From Voacanga thouarsii (Eukaryota; Streptophyta; Magnoliopsida; Gentianales; Apocynaceae): a stretch of DNA of 64,000 nt. The stretch spans positions 1,550,001-1,614,000 of the forward strand of contig JANUWF010000008.1 in the NCBI GenBank assembly GCA_026120185.1. Direction: 5' to 3'. The notes under the pieces are model-generated. The model was not told where the DNA came from, ran no database searches, and was given only the letters and a program-made list of their open reading frames with translations. Positions 8,745-22,249 of this stretch are shown in pieces (the first letter of the stretch is position 1; the number at the start of each line of letters is the position of its first letter). A program made the position numbers and the translations under genes.

Positions 8745-10604
8745 TGTTGGATTGTATGCCCTCTTAGACTAGGTTTCGATGTAAAATCGAATTATTTAAT
8801 AAAAGAATTTGTTTTCGGAAATTGTTTGTGAATTTACTTTTTGTTTGTGCACGATTTTCGTTTGGAATGCACTCCATTGTGTTTAAATAAGTGATCCATG
8901 TGAATGGTGGTCTTTCACAAGAAGGTATGGATCACGGGTTATTTAACACATAAACATTTGTTCTTAACCTATTGATGAGACTGGGAACCTCATCATGTTT
9001 AGGTTATTATGTTATGAATTCCAAATGGGGAATGGCTTACCTTTAGCCGATGGGTAGTCCACTCACTTCATGACATAAGCGTATTTCGAATACGTAGAAC
9101 ATGACCTCGTAGTAGTGGTTTCTCAAAGTACTATATGGTAGAAACCTAGACTACTACCGCTACAGCTGTGGACCAAGTACTCTACGACTTGAGTATGAGT
9201 TGGTGGTCTAGCGAAGTCGGAAGCATATACTTTGATTTGTCGTAGTTGAGGTTCTATCATAGGGCCAATATACTTGCATGTTGGGTATGTGTGACTAGTT
9301 AGTTAAGACAGACTTATACAAGATAGTTTCTGCACTATATCGCCCCTTGTGGTTGTCCGAATGGTCTAAATTAGCCAGGGCCCCGGGAAACATGACTTGG
9401 ATGTTTGCTTTAGGGTAGCTCCCTTGGAAAGCTGAAACACTCTAGAAGTCGTGGATCATTGGACTAGAAGCCTAAGGATGGTAGATGTCATTTAGAGGGG
9501 TGTTAGTACACTTCTTCCTCTCTAAATGTACGGCGATGTGTGGAGGGGTATTTTAGTCATTTCACCCGTAGGTCTGAGACTTTGCGAATGCAAGCATTGT
9601 CCTTGGGGTCAATATTTCCTTATGGTGATATTAGGAAATATTTAAAATGCAAAATACAGACTATTTATATAGCAGGGGTATTTTGGTCATTTTAGCAGCC
9701 CAAGGCGATGTGTCTTTTTGGTCCTCTGGATAGCCCGTAAGTCCTAACTATTTTTGGGTTGAGGATTTGGTCTCGATTGAAGAGGATTTTATTTTATTTT
9801 GTTTTATTTTATTTTATTCAGAAGTCTAATTTATTATTGGATCGGAATAAAATAAATAAATAAATAAATAAAATAGGAGTTGAGAGAAATTAATTATCTA
9901 GTTTATTTGGTTAATTAATTATTCAGGGCCTAGGTCCAAGATGAATAATTAAGAAATTAACCCGAGCTTAAACTAGGGGAAATAATTAATGTTTAATTAT
10001 TTATTGGGTTATTTATGTAGGCCCAAGAAATAAATAATTAGAGATTAATTATTATGGTTCATTTGGACTCATTAAATATTTATTGGGTTACTTATGTAAG
10101 TCCAGAAAATAAATAATTAATATTTTTTATTTTGGGCCTTTTGGGTCTAAGAAAAATAATAAATATTTATCTGGCCCAATAGCTTGGACCTTAGGGTTTT
10201 TTCCAGATACGGTTAAGAAGAGTTTAAGGTTAGGCCAAACTGTTTCTCAGGATAACATCCGGATATTTTGAAATCCCGGGGATATGTTTATCAGAGATTG
10301 AGAGACCTAATTTTGGCTAAATATAACCAACTCTTTGAAAGAAAAAAAACTCTAATTATTTTCCTTCTCAAGAAAAAACTCTCACGTGAGTCTCTCTCTC
10401 TCTCTCTCACAAAAGCTCTCTCCTTCTTCTTCTTGTTTTTCTCTTGTTCTTTGCTAATCAATAGCGAACGAACCAAGGAGAATTGAAACCCTTCCTCTTC
10501 ACCATAGTGTTCACCGACTAGAGGTTAGGCTGAGGAATACCCCGAGAGCTGGAGAGCTAAGCGTTAATGCAAACAAGACGAAGTCGAAGGCTAGCGGTTG
10601 TTCA
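8745..10604 (+). repeat. 3' LTR, truncated at its 3' end
   Basis: It matches the 5' LTR from TGTTGG to about tgttca (2816 in the 5' copy). It then passes straight into satellite and lacks the last ~195 bp including the CA terminus. The shared tgttca resembles satellite tgctcat, so the breakpoint may lie in microhomology. Differences from the 5' LTR are scattered substitutions plus many one-base indels, which suggests an old insertion, residual sequence error, or both. Confidence 0.9.
9662..9672 (+). promoter_or_regulatory. Candidate TATA box in the 3' LTR
   Basis: Same tatttatatag string as in the 5' LTR. If active, transcription from here would run rightward through the truncated LTR into the satellite. 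There is no direct evidence of activity. Confidence 0.3.
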
Positions 10605-13600
10605 TATGATGCTCCATATTGATGCTCCATATGCTTAACACATATACCAACCATTGCTACATTCTTTTGCAAGTGTATCGCTACAAACTCTAACAGCTAC
10701 CACATTATTGTTTAAAAAAGGTATACAAAATGCCTCTTCTTTATCAAACAATAACTCAATACGTAGAACTACAAAAACCTTTTTCTGTGCAAAGAAAAAA
10801 ACACAGTATGTTGATGTGCATCATACGTGGGCTTCTGATGGTAAACCATCGTCGCAAAGCACCGAAAGGTTCCCAAATCATGCTCATATTGATGCCCCAT
10901 ATACTTAGAACATATAACAACCATTACTACATTCTTTTGCAAGTGTATCGCTACAATCACTAACACGTGGCACATTTTTGTTAACAAAAGTTAAACAAAA
11001 TGCCTCTTCTTTATCAAACAATAACTCAATACCTAGAATAACAAAAAACATTTTCTGTACAAAGAAAAAAACACGGTTAAGTTATTGTACATGATACGTG
11101 GTCTTCAGATGGTAAACCATCGTCGCAAAGCACCGAAAGGTTTCTCAATTATGCTCATATTGACGCCCCATATACATAGCACATATACCAACCATTACTA
11201 CATTCTTTTTGCAAGTGTATCGCTACAATCACTAACAACTAGCACATTTTTTTTTATAACAAAAGTTAAACAAAATGCCTCTTCTTTGTCAAACAATAAC
11301 TCAATACCTAGAATTACAAAAAAAAAATTTCTGTGCAAAGAAAAAAATACGGTTAAGTTATTGTGAATCATACGTGGGCTTCTGATGGTAAACCATCGTC
11401 GTAAAGCATCAAAGGGTTCCCCAAACATGCTCATATTGATGCTTCATATGCTTAGCACATATACCAACCATTGCTACAATCTTTTGCAAGTGTATCGCTA
11501 CAAACTCTAACAGCTACCACATTATTGTTTAAAAAAGGTATACAAAATGCCTCTTCTTTATCAAATAATAACTCAATACGTAGAACTACAAAAACCTTTT
11601 TCTGTGGAAAGATTAAAACACGGTGAGTTATTATGCATCATACGTGGGCTTCTGATCGTTAACCATCGTTGCAAAGTACTGAAAAGTTCCCCAATCATGC
11701 TCATATTGACGCCCCATATACTTAGCTCATATACTAACCATTACAACTTTCTTTTGCAAGTGTATCTCTATAACCACTAACAGCTAGCACATTTTTGTTA
11801 AAAAAAGTTAAATAAAATGCCTCTTCAGTATCAAACAATAACTCAATACCAAGATTTATTAAAAACTTTTTCTGTGCAAAGTAAAAAACACGGTTAAGTT
11901 ATTATGCAACATACATGGGCTTCTGATGGTAAACCAGCGTCGCAAAGCATCGAAAGGTTCCCCAATCTTGCTCTTATTGACGCCCCATATACCTAGCACA
12001 CATACCAACCATAACCATATTCTTTTGCAAGTGTATCGCTACAATCACTAACAGCTAGCACATTTTTGTTAAAAAAAGTTAAACAAAATGCCTCTTCTTT
12101 ATCAAACAATTACACAATACCTAGAATTACAAAAACCTTTTTCTGTGCAAAGAAAAAAACATGGTAAGTTATTGTGCATCATACGTGGGTTTCTGATGGT
12201 AAACCATCGTCGCAAAGCACCGAAAGGTTCCCCAATCATGCTCATATTGACGCCCCATATACAGAGAACATATACCAACCATTACTCCATTCTTTTGCAA
12301 GTGTATCGCTACAATCACTAACCGCTAGCACATTTTTGTTAAAAAAAGTTAAACAAAATGCCTCTTCTTTATCAAACATTATCTCAATGCCAAGAATTAC
12401 AAAAAACCTTTTTGGTGCAAAGAAAAAAACACGGTTAAGTTATTGTGCATCATACGTGGGCTTCTGATAGTAAACAAACGTCGCAAAACACCGAAAGGTT
12501 CCCCAATCATGCTCATACTAACGCCCTATATACTTAGCACATATACCAACCAGTACTACATTCTTTTGCAAGTCTATCGCTACAATCACTAACAGCCAGC
12601 ACATTTTTTTAAAAAAAAAAGTTAAAAAAAATGCCTCTTATTTATCAAATAATAACTCAAAACCTAGAATTACAAAAAACTTTTTTTGCGCAATGAAAAA
12701 AACACGGTTAAGTTATTATGAATAATACGCGGGCTTCTAATTGTAAACCATTGTCGTAGTGCATCGAAAGGTTCCCCAATCATGCTCATATTGACGCCCT
12801 ATATACTTAGCACATATACCAATCATTACTACAAGCTTTTGCAATTGTATCGCTACAATCACTAATAGCTAGCTCATTTTAGTTAAAAAAAGTTAAACAA
12901 AATGTCTCTTCTTTATCTAACAATAACTCAAAACCTAAAATTACCAAAAACTTTTTCTCTACAAAGATAAAAAGGCGGTTATGTTATTTTGTATCATACG
13001 TGGGGTTATGATTGTAAACTATCGTCGCAAAGCACCGAAAGGTTCCCCAACCATGCTCATAATGACGCCCCATATACTTAGTACATATACCAACCATTAC
13101 TACATTCTTTTGCTTGTGTATCGCTACATTCACTAACAAGTAGCACATTTTTGTTTAAAAAAGTTAAAAAAAATGCCTCTTAATTATCAAAATACAACTC
13201 AATACCTAGAATTACAAAAAACTTTTTCTGTGAAAAAAAAAAAACACGGTTAAGTTATTATGCACCATACGTGGGCTTCTAATGGTAAACCTACGACGCA
13301 AAGCAACGAAACATTCTCCAATCATGCTCATATTGACGCCCCATATACCTAGCATATATACCAACAATTACTATATTCTTTAGCAGGTGTATCGCTACAA
13401 TCAGTAACATCTAGCACATTTTTGTTAAAAAAAGGTAAACAAAATGCGTCTTCTTTATCAAACAATAACTCAATAGCTAGAATTACAAAAACATTTTTCT
13501 ATGCAAAGAAAAAAACACAGTTTGTTGATGTGCATCATACGTGGGCTTCTGATGGTAAACCATCGTCGCAAAGCACCAAAAGGTTCCCAAATCATGCTCA

Positions 13601-15313
13601 TATTGATGCCCCAATACGTAGAACATATAAGAACCATTACTACATTCTTTTGCAAGTGCATCGCTACAATCACTAACACCTAGCACATTTTTGTTAACAA
13701 AAGTTAAACAAAATGCCTCTGCTTTATCAAACAATAACTCAATACCTAGAATTACAAAAAACTTTTTCTGTGCAAAGAACAAAACAGGGTTAAGTTATTG
13801 TACATCATACATGGGCTTCGGATTGTAATCTATCGTCACAAAGCACCGAAAGGTTTCCCAATCATGCTCATATTGACGCCCCATATACATAGCACATATA
13901 CCAACCATTACTACATTCTTTTGCAAGTGTATCGCTACAATCACTAACAACTAGCACATTTTTTTTTTTAACAAAAGTTAAACAAAATGCCTCTTCTTTA
14001 TCAAACAATAACTCAATACCTAGAATTACAAAAAAAAATTTACTGTACAAAGAAAAAAATACGGTTAAGTTATTGTGAATCATACGTGGGCTTCTGATGG
14101 TAAACCATCGTCGTAAAGCATCGAAGGGTTCCCCAATCATGCTCATATTGATGCTCCATATGCTTAGCACATATACCAACCATTGCTATATATTCTTTTG
14201 CAAGTGTATCACTACAAACTCTAACAGCTACCACATTATTGTTTAAAAAAGGTTTACAAAATGCCTCTTCTTTATCAAACAATAACTCAATACGTAGAAC
14301 TACAAAAACCTTTTTCGGTGCAAAGATTAAAACACGGTAAGTTAATGTGCATCATACGTGGGCTTCTGATGGTTAACCATCGTTGCAAAGCACTGAAAAG
14401 TTCCCCAATCATGCTCATGTTGACGCCCCATATACTTAGCACATATACTAACCATTACAACTTTCTTTTGCAAGTGTATCGCCATAACCACTAACAGCTA
14501 GCACATTTTTGTTAAAAAAAGTTAAATAAAATGCCTCTTCAGTATCAAACAATAACTCAATACCAAGATTTAATAAAAACTTTTTCGGTGCAAAGTAAAA
14601 AACACGGTTAAGTTATTATGCATCATATATGGGCTTCTGATGGTAAACTAGCGTCGCAAAGCATCGAAAGGTTCCCCAATCTTGCTCTTATTGACGCCCC
14701 ATATACCTAGCACACATACCAACCATAACTATATTCTTTTGCAAGGGTATCGCTACAATCAATAACAGCTAGCACATTTTTGTTAAAAAAAGTTAAACAA
14801 AATGCCACTTCTTTATCTAACAATTACTCAATACCTAGAATTACAAAAACCTTTATCTGTGCAAAGAAAAAAACACGGTAAGTTATTGTGCATCATACGT
14901 GGGTTTCTGATGGTAAACCATCGTCGCAAAGCACCGAAAGGTTCCCCAATCATGCTCATATTGACGCCCCACGTACAGAGAACATAAATCAACCATTACT
15001 CTATTATTTAGCAAGTGTATCGCTACAATCACTAACCGCTAGCACATTTTCGTTAAAAAAAGTTAAACAAAATGCCTCTTCTTTATCGAACATTATCTCA
15101 ATGCCAAGAATTACAAAAAACCTTTTTTGTGCAAAGAAAAAAACACGGTTAAGTTATTGTGCATCATACGTGGGCTTCTGATGGTAAACCAGCGTAGCAC
15201 AGCACCGAAAAGTTCCCACATCATGCTCATATTGACCCACCATTTACGTAGCATATATACCAAACATTACTATATTCTTTTGCTCCTGTATCGCTACAAT
15301 CACTAACAGCTTG
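10605..15313 (+). repeat. 271-bp satellite: 10-mer duplicated block
   Basis: Satellite resumes after the retrotransposon with a short direct duplication of the atattgatgctcc segment. The block around 10.7-12.5 kb is repeated at about 13.4-15.2 kb with an offset of 2714 bp, about ten monomers. Corresponding landmarks are 11547/14261 and 12088/14802. A truncated monomer ends the block: near 15310 the sequence jumps from monomer position ~168 to ~60, shortening it by about 160 bp. Several monomers have a one-T deletion in cacggttaag. No gene is present. Confidence 0.93.
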
Positions 15314-18300
15314 CACCGAAAGGTTCCCCAATCATGCTCATATTGACGCCCCACATACAGAGAACATAAACCAACCATTACTCCATTCTTTAGCAAGTGT
15401 ATCGCTACAATCACTAACCGCTAGCACATTTTCGTTAAAAAAAGTTAAACAAAATGCCTCTTCTTTATCGAACATTATCTCAATGCCAAGAATTACAAAA
15501 AACCTTTTCTGTGCAAAGAAAAAAACTCGGTTACGTTATTGTGCATCATACGTGGGCTTCTGATGGTAAACCAGCGTGGCACAGCACCGAAAAGTTCCCA
15601 CATCATACTCATATTGACCCACCATTTACGTAGCATATATACCAAACATTACTATATTCTTTTGCACCTGTATCGCTACAATCACTAACAACTAGCACAT
15701 TTTTGTTAATAAAACTTAAACAAAACGCCTCTTCTTTATCAAACAATAACTCAATACCTAGAATTACAAAAGACTTTTTCTGTGCAAAGAAAAAACTCGG
15801 TTAAGTTATTGTGCATCATACGTGGGCTTCTGATGGTAAACAATCGTTACAGAGCACCGAAAGGTTCCCCAATCATGCTCATATTGAAGCCCCATATACT
15901 TAGCACGTATACCAACCAGTACTACATTCTTTTGCATTTGTATCGCTACAATCACTAACAGCCAGCACATTTTTTTTAAAAAAAAAAGTTAAAAAAAATG
16001 CCTCTTCTTTATCAAACAATAACTCAAAACCTAGAATTACAAAAAACTTTTTTTGTGCAATGAAAAAAACACGGTTAAGTTATTGTGAATCATACGTATG
16101 CTTCTGATGGTAAACCATCGTCGCAAAGCACCGAAAGGTTCCCAAACCATGCTCCTATTGAAGCCCCATATACTTAGCGCATATACCAACCATTACTGCA
16201 TTCTGTTGCAAGTGTATCGCTATAACCACTAACAGCTTGCACATTTTTGTTAAAAAAAGCTCAGTAAAATGCCTCTTCAGTATCAAACAATAACTCAATA
16301 CCTAGATTTAATGAAAACTTTTCCTGTGCAAAGTAAAAAACTCAGTTAAGTAAATATGCATCATACGTGGGCTTCTGATGGTAAACCAGTGTCACAAAGC
16401 ATCGAAAGGTTCCCCAATCTTGCTCTTATTGACGCCCCATATACTTAGCACACGTACCAACCATAACTATATTCTTTTGCAAGTGTATCGCTACAATCAA
16501 TAACAGCTAGCATATTTTTGTTAAAAAAAGTTAAACAAAATGCCTTTTCTTTATCAAACAATAACTTAATACCTAGAATTACAAAAAAGTTTTTTTGTGC
16601 AAAGAAAAAAACACGGTTAAGTTATTGTGTAACATACGTGGGCATCTGATGGTAAACCAGCGTCGCTAAGCACCGAAAGGTTCCCACACCATGCTATTAT
16701 TGACGTGCCATATACTTAGCACAAATACCAACCATTACGACAATCTTTTGCAAGTGTATCGCTACAATTACTAACAGCTAGCACATTTTTGTTAAAAAAA
16801 GTTAAACAAAATGCCTCCCTTTTATCAAACAATAACTCAATACCCTGAATTACAAAAAATGTTTTTTGTGCCAAGAAAAAAACACGGTTAAGTTATTGTG
16901 CATCATACGTTGGCTTCTGATGGTAAACCAGCATCGCAAAGCACCGAAAGGTTCCCACACCATGCTCATATTGACGCGCCACATACTTAGCACATATACC
17001 AAACATTACTACATTCTTTTGCAATTGTATCGCTACAATCACTAACAGCTAGCACATTTTTGTTAAAAAAAGTTAAACAAAATGCCTGTTCTTTATTCAT
17101 TAAAAACACAATATCTAGAATTACAAAAAACTTTTTTTGTGCAAAGAAAAAAACACGGTTAAGTTATTGTGGAACATACGTGGGCTTCTGATGGTAAACC
17201 ATCGTCGCAAAGCATCGAAAGGTTCCCCAATCATGCTCATATTGACGCCCCATATACCAACCATTACTACATTCTTTTGCAAGTGTATCGCTACAATCAC
17301 TAATAGCTAGCACATTTTTGTTAAAAAAAGTTAAATAAAATGCCTTTTTTTATCAAACAATAACTCAATACCTAGAATTACAAAAAACATTTTTTGTGCA
17401 AAGGAAAAAACACGGTTATGTTATTGTGCATCATACATGAGCTTCTGATGGTAAACCATCGTCGCAAAGCACCAAAAGGGTCCCCAATCATTTCATATCG
17501 ACGCCTCATATACTTAGCACATATACCTACCATTACTACATTCTTTTGCAAGTGTATCGCTACAATCACTAACGGCTAGCACATTTTTTAAAAAAAATGT
17601 TAACCAAAATACGTCTTCTTTATCAAACAATAACTCAAAACCTAGAATTACAAAAACCTTTTTCTGTGCAAAGATTAAAACACGGTAAGTTAATGTGCAT
17701 CATACGTGGGCTTCTGATGGTTAACCATCGTTGCAAAGCACTGAAAAGTTCCCCAATCAAGCTCATGTTGACGCCCCATATACTTCGCACATATACTAAC
17801 CATTACAACTTTCTTTTGCAAGTGTATCGCCATAACCACTAACAGTTAGCACATTTTTGTTCAAAAAAGTTAAATAAAATGCCTCTTCAGTATCAAACAA
17901 TAACTCAATACCAAGATTTAATAAAAACTTTTTCGGTGCAAAGTAAAAAACACGGTTAAGTTATTATGCATCATACATGGGCTTCTGATGGTAAACTAGC
18001 GTCGCAAAGCATCGAAAGGTTCTCCAATCTTGCTCTTATTGACGCCCCATATACCTAGCACACATACCAACCATAACTATATTCTTTTGCAAGGGTATCG
18101 CTACAATCAATAACAGCTATCACATTTTTGTTAAAAAAAGTTAAACAAAATGCCACTTCTTTATCAAACAATTACTCAATACCTAGAATTACAAAAACCA
18201 TTATCTGTGCAAAGAATAAAACATGGTAAGTTATTGTGCATCATACGTGGGTTTCTGATGGTAAACCATCGTCGCAAAGCACCGAAAGGTTCCCCAATCA

Positions 18301-21300
18301 TGCTCATATTGACGCCCCACATACAGAGAACATAAACCAACCATTACTCCATTCTTTAGCAAGTGTATCGCTAAAATCACTAACCGCTAGCACATTTTCG
18401 TTAAAAAAAGTTAAACAAAATGCCTCTTCTTTATCGAACATTATCTCAACGCCAAGAATTACAAAAAACCTTTTTTGTGCAAAGAAAAAAACACGGTTAA
18501 GTTATTGTGCATCATACGTGGGCTTCTGATGGTAAACCAGCGTGGCACAGCACCGAAAAGTTCCCACATCATGCTCATATTGACCCACCATTTACGTAGC
18601 ACATATACCAAACATTACTATATTCTTTTGCTCCTGTATCGCAACAATCTCTAACAGCTAGCACATTTTTGTTAAAAAAAGCTAAACAAAATGCCTCTTC
18701 TTTATCAAACAATAACTCAATACCTAGAATTACAAAAAACTTTTTTTGTGCAAAGAAAAAAACACGGTTAAGTTATTGTGCATCATACGTGGGCTTCTGA
18801 TGGTAAACAATCGTTACAGTGCACCGAAAGGTACCCCAATCATGCTCATATTGACGCCCCATATACTTAGTACATATACCAACCAGTACTATATTCTTTT
18901 GCATTTGTATCGCTACAATCACTAACAGCCAGCACATTTTTTTAAAAAAAAAAAGTTAAAAAAAATGCCTCTTCTTTACCAAACAATAACTCAAAACCTA
19001 GAATTACAAAAAACTTTTTTTGTGCAATGAGAAAAACACGGTTAAGTTATTGTGAATCATACGTGGGCTTCTGATTGTAAACCATCGTCGTCGTGCTTCT
19101 AAATGTTCCCCAATCATGCTCATAATGACGCCCCATATACTTAGCACATATACCAACCATTACTACATGCTTTTTCAAGTGTATCGCTACAATCACTAAT
19201 AGCTAGCTCATTTTAGTTAAAAAAAGTTAAGCAAAATGCCTCTTCTTTATCAAACAATAACTCAAAACCTAAAATTACCAAAAACATTTTTTGTGCAAAG
19301 GAAAAAACACGGTTATGTTATTGTGCATCATACATGAGCTTCTGATGGTAAACCATCGTCGCAAAGCACCAAAAGGTTCCCCAATCATTTCATATCGACG
19401 CCTCATATACTTAGCACATATACCTACCATTACTACATTCTTTTGCAAGTGTATCGCTACAATCACTAACGGCTAGCACATTTTTTAAAAAAAAAGTTAA
19501 CCAAAATACGTCTTCTTTATCAAACAATAACTCAAAACCTAGAATTACAAAAACCTTTTTCTGTGCAAAGATTAAAACACGGTATAAACAATCGTTACAG
19601 TGCACCGAAAGGTTCCCCAATCATGCTCATATTGACGCCCCATATACTTAGTACATATACCAACCATTACTACATTGTTTTGCTTGTGTATCGCTACATT
19701 CACTAACAAGAAGCACATTTTTGTTTAAAAAAGTTAAACAAATTGCCTCTTAATTATCAAAATACAACTAAATACCTAGAATTACAAAAAACTTTTTCTG
19801 TGAAAAAAAAAACACGGTTATGTTATTATGCACCATACGTGGGCTTCTAATGGTAAACCTGCGACGCAAAGCAACGAAACGTTCTCCAATCATGCTCATA
19901 TTGAAACCTATATACCTAGCACATATACCAACAACTACCATATTCTTTAGCAGGTGTATCGCTACAATAAGTAACAGCTAGCACATTTTTGTTGAAAAAA
20001 GGTAAACAAAATGCGTCTTCTTTATCAAACAATAACTCAATAGCTAGAATTACAAAATCCTTTTTCTGTGCAAGGAGAAAAACACAGTATGTTGATATGC
20101 ATCATACGTGGGCTTCTGATGGTAAACCTTCGTCGCAAAGCATCGATAGGTTCCCAAATCATGCTCATATTGATGCCCTATATACTTAGAACATATTACA
20201 ACCATTACTACATTCTTTTGCAAGTGTATCGCTACAATCAATAACAGCTAGCATATTTTTGTTAAAAAAAGTTAAACAAAATGCCTCTTCTTTATCAAAC
20301 AATAACTCAATACCTAGAATTACAAAAAACTTTTTCTGTGCAAAGAAAAAAACACGGTTAAGTTATTGTACATCATGCATGGGCTTCTGATGGTAAACCA
20401 TCGTCACAAAGCACCGAAAGGTTCCCCAATCATGCTCATATTGACGCCCCATATACATAGCACATATACCAACCATTACTACATTCTTTTGCAAGTGTAT
20501 CGCTACAATCACTAACAACTAGCACATTTTTTTTAACAAAAGTTAAACAAAATGCCTCTTCATTATCAAACAATAACTCAATACCTAGAATTACCAAAAA
20601 AAATTTCTGTGCAAAGAAAAAAACACGGTTAAGTTATTATGAATCATACGTGGGCTTCTGATGGTAAACCAACGTCGTAAAGCATCGAAGGGTTCCCCAA
20701 TCAAGCTCATATTGATGCCCCATATGCTTAGCACATTTAACAACCATTGCTACATTCTTTTGCAAGTGTATCGCTACAAACTCTAACAGCTACCACATTA
20801 TTGTTTAAAAAAGGTATACAAAATGCCTCTTCTTTTTCAAACAATAACTCAATACGTAGAACTACAAAAACATTTTTCTGTGCAAAGAATAAAACACGGT
20901 AAGTTATTGTGCATCATACGTTGGCTTCTGATGGTTAACCATCGTTGCAAAGCACTGAAAAGTTCCCCAATCATGCTCATATTGACGCCCCATATACCAA
21001 GCACACATACCAACCATAACTATATTCTTTTGCAAGTGTATCGCTACAATCAACAATAGATAGCACAGTTTTGTTAAAAAAAGTTAAACAAAATGCGTCT
21101 TCTTTATCAAACAATTACTCAATACCTAGAATTACAAAAACCTTTTTCTGTGCAAAGAAAAAAACACGGTAAGTTATTGTGCATCATACGTGGGTTTCTG
21201 ATGGTAAACCATCGTTGCAAAGCACCGAAAGGTTCCCCAATCATGCTCATATTGACGCCCCACATACAGAGAACATATACCAACCATTACTACATTCTTT

Positions 21301-22249
21301 TGCAAGTGTATCGCTACAATCACTAACCGTTAGCACATTTTTGTTAAAAAAAGTTAAACAAAATGCCTCTTGTTTATCCAACATTATCTCAATGCCATGA
21401 ATTACAAAAAACCTTTTTTTGTGCAAAGAAAAAAACATGGTTAAGTTATTGTGCATCATACGTGGGCTTCTGATGGTAAACCTGCGTGGAAAAGCACCGA
21501 AAGGTTCCCACATCATGCTCATATTGACCCACCATTTACGTAGCACATATACCAAACATTACTACATTCTTTTTCAACTGTATCGCAACAATCACTTATA
21601 GCTAGCACATTTTTGTTAATAAAACTTAAACAAAGTGCCTCTTCTTTATCAAACAATAATTCAATACCTAGAATTACAAAAAAACTTTTTCTGTGCAAAG
21701 AAAAAAACTCGGTTACGTTATTGTGCATCATACGTGGGCTTCTGATAGTAAACAATCGTTACAAAGTACCGAAAGGTTCCCCAATCATGCTCATATTGAC
21801 GCCGCATATACTTAGCACATATACCAACTAGTACTACATTCTTTTGCATGTGTATCGCTACAATCACTAACGGCCAGCATATTTTTTTTAAAAAAAAAAG
21901 TTAAACAAAATGCCTCTTCTTTATCCAACAATAACTAAATACCTAGAATTACAAAAAACTTTTTCTGTGCAAGGAAAGCAACATGGTTAATTTATTGTGC
22001 CTCATACATGGGCTTATGATGGTAAACCATCGTCGCAAAGCACCAAAAGGTTCCCCAATCTTGCTCATTTTAAAGCCCCATATACTTAGCACATATATCA
22101 ACCATTACTACAGTATTTTGTAATTGTATTGCTACAATCAGAAACAGCTAGCGCATTTTTGTTAAAAAAAAGTTAAAAAAAATGCCTCTTCTTTATCAAA
22201 CAATAACTCAATACCTAAAATTACAAAAAACTTTTTTTGTACAAAGAGA
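15314..22249 (+). repeat. 271-bp satellite: mosaic block
   Basis: Monomers here are related to neighbours at several distances. 17.6-18.5 kb matches 14.26-15.2 kb (offset ~3340-3348 bp), 17.39-17.58 matches 19.29-19.48 kb (1897 bp, seven monomers), and 19.65-20.9 matches 13.08-14.3 kb (~6570 bp). A monomer at 19,582 has an internal deletion of about 35 bp between two ggta strings. One at ~17,255 lacks 14 bp before accaacc, a marker shared with 23,433 and 26,134. No gene is present. Confidence 0.93.

Larger units (their letters stand above)
959..10604 (+). mobile_element. Degenerate Ty1/copia LTR retrotransposon
   Basis: An element of about 9.65 kb lies inside the satellite in the + orientation. 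In order it has a 5' LTR, primer binding site, long leader, gag, protease, integrase, reverse transcriptase, RNase H, polypurine tract and 3' LTR. Integrase before reverse transcriptase is the Ty1/copia (Pseudoviridae-type) order, as opposed to Ty3/gypsy. All coding domains contain frameshifts or stops, so the copy cannot move on its own. The 3' LTR is missing about 195 bp at its end, and no 5-bp target duplication is visible: cttag precedes the 5' LTR, but tatga follows the 3' LTR. The LTRs of about 2 kb are long for copia. The lineage within copia is not assigned. Confidence 0.95.

Noticed and set aside
954..10609. A 5-bp target-site duplication around the retrotransposon
   Set aside because: cttag before the 5' LTR is not repeated at 10,605 (tatga). 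The similar cttaa near 10,631 is simply the normal satellite sequence after a scar.
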